Shown here piece after piece: positions 38,216 through 44,927 of a stretch of 44,927 nt of DNA. A program made the translations under genes and the position numbers. The notes beneath the pieces were generated by a model. The model ran no database searches and was not told the origin of the DNA. It saw only the letters and a program-made list of their open reading frames with translations. Source of the stretch: Candidatus Didemnitutus sp. (GTDB lineage Bacteria; Verrucomicrobiota; Verrucomicrobiia; Opitutales; Opitutaceae). The number at the start of each line of letters is the position of its first letter. Within the stretch, counting starts at the first letter, position 1. The DNA is taken from assembly GCA_023701285.1 (NCBI GenBank), contig JAMPXH010000022.1, positions 1-44,927 on the forward strand, read 5' to 3'.

Positions 38216-39094
38216 ATGCCCGCCCCCGACTCCCAACAGAAAATCTCCGGCGACACCGTTCGCGCGGACTTCAACGCGCTCGAATCCGTCGTGCACTACT
38301 CGCGCGCCGCCGAGCGGCTCGGGCTCTGGGCTTCGGAGCGGAAGCTGATCGAGCAACATTTTCCCGACCTCCGCGCCCCGCTCCTCGAGGCCGGCTGCGG
38401 CACCGGCCGCGTGACGCTCGCGCTGGCCGAGCTCGGCTACACCCGCATCACCGCGTTCGACTTCGCCGAGGAACTCCTCGCCCAGGCCCGCGCCTTCGCC
38501 CGCGAGAAAAAAGTCACCCGCCGCATCCGTTTCCACCACGCCGACGCCACCCGCCTCGACGCCACTGGTAACCTATTAGGTTACCAAACCGCCTCGCCAC
38601 GCGACCGGGACGCACGGCCCAAGCGTCGCGCAGCTGGCGACAAGACGCGGGACGACGGCGAGGGCGCGACGACGGTTGGATACGCCGGCGTGCTTTTTCT
38701 CTTCAACGGCCTGATGCAGATCCCCGGCCGCGAGAACCGCCGCGCGGCGCTGCGCGGCCTGCTCGCGCTCGCCCGACCCGGCGCGCCGCTCCTGTTCACC
38801 ACCCACGACCGCGACGACGAGCCGGCCGAACGCCGGCATTGGAAACGGCAGGCCGAGCTCTGGGCGCAGGACAAGCAGGACCCGGCGCTGGTCGAGTTCG
38901 GCGACCGCTACTTCGTCGACGACGATCACTACCGCGTCTTCATGCACCTGCCCGATCGCGCCGAGATCCTCGAAGACCTCGCTGCCACCGGCTGGAAACA
39001 CGAGTGGGACGAGATGCGCCGCCGCATTGCCGTCGAGCCGAAGGCCGTGAAGGACTTCTCCGACGAGTGTCGCTTCTGGGTCGCTCGCAAATAG
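38216..39094 (+). CDS. Class I SAM-dependent methyltransferase with palindromic insertion
   Basis: This 292-residue Rossmann-fold methyltransferase has motif I LLEAGCGTGRVTLALAELGY, an acidic residue after strand 2 (TAFDFAEELL) and a post-motif region FHHADATRLD. After that comes VLFLFNGLMQIPGRENRRAAL, as in small-molecule (biotin/ubiquinone-type) methyltransferases; the substrate is unknown. Between ADATRLD and VLFLFNG, where relatives have roughly ten residues, about 40 Arg/Asp/Gly-rich residues are inserted (starting TGNLLGYQ). They are encoded by a segment that begins with a perfect 9-bp palindrome. ATG 38216 is chosen over an upstream TTG at 38183. Confidence 0.82.
   Translation: MPAPDSQQKISGDTVRADFNALESVVHYSRAAERLGLWASERKLIEQHFPDLRAPLLEAGCGTGRVTLALAELGYTRITAFDFAEELLAQARAFAREKKVTRRIRFHHADATRLDATGNLLGYQTASPRDRDARPKRRAAGDKTRDDGEGATTVGYAGVLFLFNGLMQIPGRENRRAALRGLLALARPGAPLLFTTHDRDDEPAERRHWKRQAELWAQDKQDPALVEFGDRYFVDDDHYRVFMHLPDRAEILEDLAATGWKHEWDEMRRRIAVEPKAVKDFSDECRFWVARK
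38566..38586. repeat. Perfect palindrome inside methyltransferase gene
   Basis: TGGTAACCT-ATT-AGGTTACCA is a 9-bp perfect inverted repeat with a 3-base loop. It sits at the left end of a roughly 120-base apparent insertion (about 38563-38683). Further in, GCCTCGCC (38591) can pair with GGCGAGG (38657), so the whole insertion could fold as a branched hairpin like a REP/MITE element. Confidence 0.65.
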
Positions 39095-39216
39095 GTCCCG
39101 TGCGCACGGAACGCACACAAACGGGGAGCATTCACGTGTTTCTCCTGACTTCCCGGGTCGCGCCCCGTCGTTCTCTCCAACTTTCGTAAGTTCCCTGACG
39201 CGCCGCCACTAGACGC

Positions 39217-39249
39217 AAAGAACCGCATCTCGTCGCCAAGATGCGGTTC
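39217..39249 (-). terminator. Terminator after tRNA-Pro
   Basis: On the minus strand, GAACCGCATCT pairs perfectly with AGATGCGGTTC (11 bp, 8-base loop), followed by TTT. It begins nine bases after the tRNA CCA end. Confidence 0.8.
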
Positions 39250-39257
39250 GGGGAAAA

Positions 39258-39334
<77 letters not shown>

Positions 39335-39503
39335 ATTGTTCATCGGAACGACGAAGAAGTCCCACGGCCCGGCGCGAGGCAAGTCATTATTTTTGCCCGT
39401 GCCCGGGTGCCCGTTCCGGGAGAGACCTACTTAACTCGCGCGGCGACAAATCCTCCTCCCATTTCGCTCGAAACCACCGGCTGCCAGGATTTCCATTCCG
39501 CCC

Positions 39504-40829
39504 GTGAATACCCTGCGACGCCTCCCCCTCCTGACGTTCGTTTCCTGCCTGTTCGCGGTCAGCGCCTTCGCTGCCGATGAGGTCGTGCAACGTGCCGCCG
39601 ACCACGCCCGCTCCCACCCCGCCGGCGAGGCACCTGCCTCCTTCGTCGCGGCCGATTACCACGGCGACCTGCGCGACCTGCCCATCGGCGTGTTCGATTC
39701 CGGCGTGGGCGGCCTCACTGTGTTCGAGGCGATCAAGACCTTCGACGGCTTCAACAACGCCACCGGCCAGCCCGGCGCCGACGGTGTGCCGGACTTCGTC
39801 CACGAGCGCTTCGTCTATCTCGGCGACCAGGCGAACATGCCCTACGGCAATTACCCGGCCGTGCAGAAAACGGATTTCCTCCGCGAACTCATCCTCAAGG
39901 ACGCCGCGTTCCTCCTCGGCCGCCGTTACTGGCGCGCGCCGGGCGACGCCGCCCCTGCGTTGGACAAGCCGGCGGTGAAAGCGATCGTCATCGCCTGCAA
40001 CACCGCCACGGCCTTCGGGCTCGAGGACATCCGCGCGGCCGCCCAAGCCTGGGGCGTGCCCGTCATCACGGTCGGCGTCGTCGAAGCCGGTGCGCGCGGC
40101 TACGCGGAATCGCGTGGCGAATCGGCCGGCAGCATCGCTGTCTTCGCCACCGTCGCCACCTGCGCCAGCCAAGCCTACCCCACCGCGATCACGCGCGTGC
40201 TCGGCGAAAAATCCCCCGCCGTCTGGCAACGCGGCTCCGTCACGCTCGCCGCCGCCATCGAAGGCGAGCCGTCCGTCAAGCAGACCATCCCCGAGATCGT
40301 CGACTACGAGATCCGCGGCCTGCTCGATGAGCGCCTCAAGGCCGGCTCCGCCAGCGCCGCCCTCGACAGCGTCATGCTCGGCTGCACGCATTACCCGCTC
40401 GTCGAACAGGAGATCGTCGACGCGCTCGCCAAGTGGCGCGATTACACCACCGCGGATGGCACCAAGCCCTACGCCGCGCTCGTCACGGACGGCAAGATCC
40501 ACGTCGTCGATCCCGCGAAGTGGACGGCGCAGGACCTCTGGCGCTCGCTCGCGCAGGCCGGCCTGTTGCGTCCCGCCACGGGCACCGCGCCCGCGGGCGG
40601 CGACCAGTTCTACATCTCGGTGGCCAACCCGCAATGGCCCGGCGTGAAGCTCGACGCCGATGGCGGACTCGACCGCGCCTACAAATACGGCCGCACCGCC
40701 GGCGACCTCAGTCGCGAAGACACCGTCGTCGTCCCGCTCACGCCCGCGCGTCTGCCCACGAGCAGCGCCAAGCTCGTGCGCGAGCGCCTGCCCGCCACTT
40801 GGGCCAGCCTCACGGCGGCAGCTCGCTAG
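39504..40829 (+). CDS. Glutamate-racemase-like protein with signal peptide
   Basis: This 441-residue protein of the Asp/Glu racemase superfamily is close to MurI in motifs. FDSGVGGLTVFEAI begins near 64 and PYGNY lies at 113-117. The first catalytic Cys165 is in ACNTATAFG, followed by VGVVEAGA, and the second catalytic Cys294 with His296 is in MLGCTHYPLVE. Unlike MurI it begins with a convincing signal peptide (MNTLRRLPLLTFVSCLFAVSAFA). It is about 150 residues longer, with loops such as NNATGQPGADGV and an extended C-terminal part. It should act in the periplasm or outside. Racemisation of D/L-Glu or Asp is inferred from the two cysteines; MurI proper is cytosolic. It starts at GTG 39504 and is followed by a terminator, so it is monocistronic. 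Confidence 0.85.
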   Translation: MNTLRRLPLLTFVSCLFAVSAFAADEVVQRAADHARSHPAGEAPASFVAADYHGDLRDLPIGVFDSGVGGLTVFEAIKTFDGFNNATGQPGADGVPDFVHERFVYLGDQANMPYGNYPAVQKTDFLRELILKDAAFLLGRRYWRAPGDAAPALDKPAVKAIVIACNTATAFGLEDIRAAAQAWGVPVITVGVVEAGARGYAESRGESAGSIAVFATVATCASQAYPTAITRVLGEKSPAVWQRGSVTLAAAIEGEPSVKQTIPEIVDYEIRGLLDERLKAGSASAALDSVMLGCTHYPLVEQEIVDALAKWRDYTTADGTKPYAALVTDGKIHVVDPAKWTAQDLWRSLAQAGLLRPATGTAPAGGDQFYISVANPQWPGVKLDADGGLDRAYKYGRTAGDLSREDTVVVPLTPARLPTSSAKLVRERLPATWASLTAAAR

Positions 40830-40856
40830 GTTTTCCGCGTCTTCGTTTCTACCTCA

Positions 40857-40883
40857 GGGCGCGTGACTGCACGCGCTCTTTTT
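40857..40883 (+). terminator. Terminator after racemase-like gene
   Basis: GCGCGTG-ACTG-CACGCGC forms a perfect 7-bp stem, extendable by two pairs, followed by CTCTTTTTCC. It lies 27 bases after the stop codon. Confidence 0.85.
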
Positions 40884-41148
40884 CCTTTTTACTGCCCGCA
40901 GGACGCGCCGTCCGCGCTTCACGCCGACCACGCCGGCACCAAACGGCCTTGCCACGCATCGAGGTCAACCGGCCCTAGGTCCACGCCGAGCAATAACACA
41001 AGAAGTGCGGAGCCGCGCGCGCGCGGCGGCGTTACACTACGGCCCATGCCTCGTGCAGCGCCGGATCAACTCTGATCCGTCGCCCCATCGGCAGCGCGAC
41101 CATCGAACGACGAGCGATGCGCTGCACGTCACCTCGCCGCCGCTGACC
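40884..41148. other. Upstream region of the RCC1/Ig giant gene
   Basis: This is the noncoding remainder of a 319-base gap. I see no gene in it. It contains an alternating GC tract (GCCGCGCGCGCGCGGCGGCG near 41012), a possible -10-like TACACT at about 41034 without a matching -35, and a hairpin at 41062-41079. It presumably carries the promoter and leader of the downstream gene. Confidence 0.4.
41062..41079. promoter_or_regulatory. 7-bp inverted repeat upstream of RCC1/Ig gene
   Basis: CGGATCA-ACTC-TGATCCG is a perfect inverted repeat 69 bases before the ATG at 41149. It could be an operator or a leader hairpin. No regulator can be assigned. Confidence 0.35.
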
Positions 41149-44100
41149 ATGAACCTCCTGGATGCCGGACCGGCCCGACCCGCAACGAAATCGCGTTCCT
41201 CACGCTCGCTCGCCGCTGCACCTGCGCGGCTGCCTGATGTTGCCCGCGCCCCGCGAGGTCGCTGCGCCGGAGCATGCCTCGCGCTTGTTGTCGGGGCGCT
41301 GTTCGCTGTCGCCACCGGCACCGCAACTGAGACACCGCTTGGCTACGTCGTCGGCTGGGGCTACAGCTCCTACGGCGTGACCACACCGCCCGCGGGCCTC
41401 GGCGCCGTGATCGCCGTCGAGACTGGAAGCATGCACACGATCGCACTGCGCGCCGATGGAACCGTCGTGGCGTGGGGCTACAACAGCAACGGCCAGGCCA
41501 CTGTGCCGACCGGGCTCGCCGGCGTGCGCGCCATCGCCGCGGGCAACTGGCATAATTTGGCGGTGCGCTCCGATGGCACGATCGTCGGCTGGGGCACGAA
41601 CAGTTGGGGCGAACTCAACATTCCCGCCGGCCTGAACAACGTGACCGCCGTGGCGGGCGGCGTCGCGCATTCCCTCGCGTTGAAGGCGGACGGCACCGTC
41701 GTCGGTTGGGGCGGTGTCGGAGGCTACGCTTATGGGCAGGGCAATCCGCCGGCCTGGCTCAATAATGTCACCCGGATCGCCGCCGGTGCCGTGCACTCCC
41801 TCGCCATCCGGGCGGACGGCAGCCTCGTCGCGTGGGGCAACAATGCCAATGGACAATGCAACGTGCCCAGCGACCTCGGCCCGGTCGCGGCGGTCTCCGG
41901 TGGAGGCGGTCACACCGTCGCGTTGAAAGCCGACGGCACTGTGGCGGCGTGGGGCGGAAACTACTACGGACAATGCAACGTTCCGCCCAACCTCACCGAC
42001 GTCGTCGCGGTTGCCGCCGGCAACATGCATAGTGCCGCGATCCGCCGCGACGGCACCGTAGTCGTCTGGGGCAACAACAATTATGGCCAGCGCGTCGTGC
42101 CCGGCTCCGCGACGCACCTCTTCGCCATTTCCTCGCGCAACGACTTCCTCATCGCTCTCGTGCGCATCGTCGCACCGGGCGTCACGACGCAGCCGGTGAG
42201 CCTCACGGTCACGCCGACCGCAGCGGCCTCGTTCACCGTGGCCGCGAACGGCACGCCGCCTTTCACCTATCAATGGCTGAAGGACGATCAACCCATCGCC
42301 GGCGCAACCGGCGCGACCCTCGACCTCGGTCCGGTGAGCCTCAGCGACGCCGGCAGCTACCGCGCCGTCGTCAGCAACCCCGCAGGCAGCGTCACGAGCG
42401 ATCCCGCCACCCTCACCGTCAACCGCCTCGCGCAAACGATCACGTTCCCTGCCATCGACCCGCTGCGCATGGACGCTGCGCCGGTGACCTTGCAAGCCAC
42501 GGCCACCAGCGGCCTGCCCGTGAGCTACACGAGCGCGAATCCCTCCATCGCCTCCGTGACCGACGGCGTGCTGACCGTGCACAACGCCGGCTACGTCGTC
42601 ATCACGGCCACGCAGGCCGGCGACGAGATCCATCTCTCCGCGCCGAGCGTGCGGCAGATCCTGCGCGTCACCGGCCTGCCGGGCAATGTCGTTGCCTGGG
42701 GCGCCAACAACGCCGGCCAGACGACCGTCCCCGCCGGCCTCAGCGGCGTCGTCTCCATTTCATCCTGCTTCGCCCACACGCTCGCCCTGAAACAGGACGG
42801 CACCGTCGCCGCCTGGGGACTCAACTCGAACGGCCAAACTTCCGTGCCCGGCGGACTGACCGATGCGGTCGCCATCGCCGCCGGCGGCTATCACAGCCTC
42901 GCCCTGCGCAGCAACGGCAGCATCGTCGGCTGGGGGCACAACGGTTACTATCAACTTTCGCCGCCACCGACGTTGAACAACGTGATCGCGATCGCCGCCG
43001 GTCTCTATCACTCCGTCGCGCTGAAGAGCGACGGCACCGTCGTTGCGTGGGGGCAAAACAGTTCCGGCCAGACCGCCGTGCCCGCAGGCCTCAGCGGAGT
43101 CATCGCCATCGCCGCCGGCCAATACCACAGCTTGGCCTTGAAGAGCGACGGCACCGTCGTCGCCTGGGGCCTCAACAACTACGGGCAGTGCACCGTCCCC
43201 GGCAGCGTCACGCACGCCATCGCGATCGCTGCCGGCGGCTACCACAGCGTGGCGCTCGTCGCGGACGGCGCCACGGCCGTGGGTTGGGGCGCGAGCAACT
43301 ATGGCCAGCTTAGCTCCGGCCCCAGTTGGGCGCGCCTGATCGCCGCCGGCGAAGGCCACACGCTCGCCGTGCAACCAAGCGGCACGGTCGTCGGCTGGGG
43401 TCTGAACAACAGCGGCCAGACCTCGCCACCCGGAGGTGTGATCAACGTCAGCGCGCTCGCCGCCGGATCGATGCACTCCGTCGCGCTGGTCTCGCCGCTC
43501 CTGCCCGTCATCACCACGCAGCCGGCCGACGCCACGACGGACGCCACGGCCAGCGTCACCTTCAGCGTCGCCGCCACCGGCACCGCGCCGCTTTCCTACC
43601 AATGGACGAAGGACGGCGCGGAACTCGCCGGCGCCAACGCCGCCGCGCTCACGATCGCGCGCGTGCACGCGCTGCACGCCGGCGAATACCGCGTCACCAT
43701 CACCAATGCCGCCGGCAGCGTCACGAGCCGTGCCGCGATCCTCACGGTCAACCGCCTGCCGCAGACGATCGTGTTCGCGGAGTTCGCGTCGAAGCGCATC
43801 GATGACGAGCCCTTCACCTTGCAAGCCGCTGCCAGCAGCGGACTGCCGGTGCTCTTCGCCAGCTCCGATCCTGCCATCGCCACGACGGAACTCGCCACGG
43901 TCACGCTCCGCGGCATCGGCGAGACGATCCTCACCGCCAGCCAGCCGGGCGATGAATTCTATCTGCCCGCCGAGCCGGTGAGCCGCACGCTCGTGGTCGC
44001 GCCCGCCCCGCCCGGCATCCTCGCCGCTCCGACCGACCTCGTGGCCGACGCGCTCACCGACGCCGCTTTCAGTGTCACCGCCAACGGCACTCCGCCGCTG

Positions 44101-44927
44101 CGCTACCAATGGTATTTCGAGGAACAGCCCATCGAAGGCGCCACGACCGACACGCTCACATTCACCGCGGTGCGCACGACCGCCATGGGCAACTACCACG
44201 TCGTCGTCACCAACGACGTCGGCCACGTGATCTGCAGCCCCGTCACCCTCTGGGTCCACCGGCTGCAGCAAACCCTCACCTTCGGGGAGCTTCCGGCCGT
44301 CACGACTCACGCGGCGCCGTTCACCCTCGCCGCATCTGCCAGCAGCGGGTTGCCCGTCGCCTTCAGCAGCGACAACCCCGCCGTCGCCACGGTCGACGGC
44401 ACCACGGTCACGATCACCGGCGCCGGCACCGCCACGATCACCGCCAGTCAGTCCGGCGACACAGCCTGGCTGCCCGCGGACAGCGTGTCCCGCACGCTCA
44501 CTGTCACCTCGGGCAACACCGGTCCGCTCGTGCTTGTGGCCGACGATTTCAACCTCGCGGCCGGAGCCTCACCCGATGCCGCGCTGTGGGACTGGGCCGG
44601 CCAGGTCACTCACACCGGCACCGGTGCGCTCAACCTTCTGACGCAGTCCGTGCAACATTCCTGGTTGCGCTCCAAGAGCGGTGTGACCGTCGCCGCGGAT
44701 CAGACGCTCCGGTTGCAGTTCCGCGGCTACGCCTACGCCGAGAACTGGAATCCCGGCGTCTACGGCAACAAGCAGCCGCGAGGGCTGCGCGCCGGCAACG
44801 ACACGGCCAACGTCGCCGAATTCTACTCCGCCTCGCGCACCTCGCTCGGCCTGCGCGTGCGCCGCGCCGGCGTGGAATCGGCGCTCACGGTCGCGTTCCC
44901 CGCCGGCGTCGATTCGATGCAGGATTA
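41149..44927 (+). CDS. Secreted protein with two RCC1 propellers and Ig-like modules (3' end outside window)
   Basis: At least 1259 residues are visible and the gene runs off the window. The N-terminal export signal is unusual: about 38 basic residues precede a hydrophobic core (LALVVGALFAVATGTA, about 44-59). Residues 65-340 hold seven RCC1-type repeats (pattern AxGxxHSLALxxDGTVVxWG). An Ig-like domain follows to about 424, then a bacterial Big-like module (QTITF...SGLPVSYTS...). A second run of seven RCC1 repeats spans about 514-781, then Ig, Big-like, Ig and Big-like modules to about 1123. A carbohydrate-binding/LamG-like region opens VADDFNLAAGASPDAALWDW. ATG 41149 is the only fitting start. 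A surface or adhesion role is inferred from the modules. Confidence 0.88.
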   Translation, partial: MNLLDAGPARPATKSRSSRSLAAAPARLPDVARAPRGRCAGACLALVVGALFAVATGTATETPLGYVVGWGYSSYGVTTPPAGLGAVIAVETGSMHTIALRADGTVVAWGYNSNGQATVPTGLAGVRAIAAGNWHNLAVRSDGTIVGWGTNSWGELNIPAGLNNVTAVAGGVAHSLALKADGTVVGWGGVGGYAYGQGNPPAWLNNVTRIAAGAVHSLAIRADGSLVAWGNNANGQCNVPSDLGPVAAVSGGGGHTVALKADGTVAAWGGNYYGQCNVPPNLTDVVAVAAGNMHSAAIRRDGTVVVWGNNNYGQRVVPGSATHLFAISSRNDFLIALVRIVAPGVTTQPVSLTVTPTAAASFTVAANGTPPFTYQWLKDDQPIAGATGATLDLGPVSLSDAGSYRAVVSNPAGSVTSDPATLTVNRLAQTITFPAIDPLRMDAAPVTLQATATSGLPVSYTSANPSIASVTDGVLTVHNAGYVVITATQAGDEIHLSAPSVRQILRVTGLPGNVVAWGANNAGQTTVPAGLSGVVSISSCFAHTLALKQDGTVAAWGLNSNGQTSVPGGLTDAVAIAAGGYHSLALRSNGSIVGWGHNGYYQLSPPPTLNNVIAIAAGLYHSVALKSDGTVVAWGQNSSGQTAVPAGLSGVIAIAAGQYHSLALKSDGTVVAWGLNNYGQCTVPGSVTHAIAIAAGGYHSVALVADGATAVGWGASNYGQLSSGPSWARLIAAGEGHTLAVQPSGTVVGWGLNNSGQTSPPGGVINVSALAAGSMHSVALVSPLLPVITTQPADATTDATASVTFSVAATGTAPLSYQWTKDGAELAGANAAALTIARVHALHAGEYRVTITNAAGSVTSRAAILTVNRLPQTIVFAEFASKRIDDEPFTLQAAASSGLPVLFASSDPAIATTELATVTLRGIGETILTASQPGDEFYLPAEPVSRTLVVAPAPPGILAAPTDLVADALTDAAFSVTANGTPPLRYQWYFEEQPIEGATTDTLTFTAVRTTAMGNYHVVVTNDVGHVICSPVTLWVHRLQQTLTFGELPAVTTHAAPFTLAASASSGLPVAFSSDNPAVATVDGTTVTITGAGTATITASQSGDTAWLPADSVSRTLTVTSGNTGPLVLVADDFNLAAGASPDAALWDWAGQVTHTGTGALNLLTQSVQHSWLRSKSGVTVAADQTLRLQFRGYAYAENWNPGVYGNKQPRGLRAGNDTANVAEFYSASRTSLGLRVRRAGVESALTVAFPAGVDSMQD

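Noticed and set aside
41341-43490. Periodic repeats of about 120 bases considered as a CRISPR or tandem-repeat array
   Set aside because: The periodicity matches RCC1 repeats of 39-40 residues in an open frame; units are degenerate and there are no identical repeats with unique spacers.
41200-44310. Two long minus-strand frames opposite the RCC1/Ig gene, with apparent repeats
   Set aside because: The repeats are the antisense image of the RCC1 and Ig repeats. The plus frame gives recognisable domains and runs uninterrupted to the window end.

Overview
The window is a GC-rich chromosomal segment with tightly packed genes. It most resembles a member of the Verrucomicrobiota, probably Opitutaceae. 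That placement is an inference from gene content: a DUF1800/DUF1501 pair, secreted RCC1/Ig-like repeat proteins, both RNase HII and RNase HIII, and a Gram-negative envelope set (LolCD, an OprO/P-type porin). No 16S gene is present to confirm it. I saw no transposase, integrase, phage gene or CRISPR array.

Layout. Positions 1-8.4 kb (minus strand) read lysS, then a secreted DUF1800 protein, a Tat-exported DUF1501 protein and a small membrane-anchored protein, then the lipoprotein-export genes lolC and lolD. A MgtC/DUF4010 membrane protein (plus) converges on prfB (minus), which carries an intact programmed +1 frameshift. Next come a polytopic membrane protein (plus) and the GDP-fucose pathway genes gmd and fcl (minus), downstream of valS. 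From 17.7 to 24.2 kb a minus-strand block holds an OprO/P-like porin, a soluble PAS histidine kinase, a GltD-like flavoprotein, a sigma54-type response regulator and a PstS-like periplasmic binding protein. This looks like one sensing and uptake unit. rnhB and rnhC lie side by side next to mutY. A TIM-barrel isomerase-like gene and rpsU with a good terminator follow, then dnaE on the plus strand.

The right third (plus strand) has two tandem, diverged S9-family peptidases whose 3' ends are almost identical, an RsmB/NOP-type methyltransferase, a small-molecule-type methyltransferase, a tRNA-Pro(GGG) on the minus strand, a glutamate-racemase-like protein with a signal peptide, and the start of a giant secreted protein. 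The giant protein has two separate runs of seven RCC1 repeats plus alternating Ig-like modules, and it runs off the window.

Cross-cutting observation: short repeat-like elements of several kinds occur between genes. Three have apparently been inserted in frame inside conserved genes (dnaE, the RsmB-like gene, the methyltransferase). The strongest candidates for new biology are the periplasmic racemase-like protein, the porin/NtrB-NtrC/PstS cluster, the double-propeller protein, the DUF1800-DUF1501-small protein operon and the in-frame repeat insertions. All functional claims rest on reading motifs by eye, without database searches.
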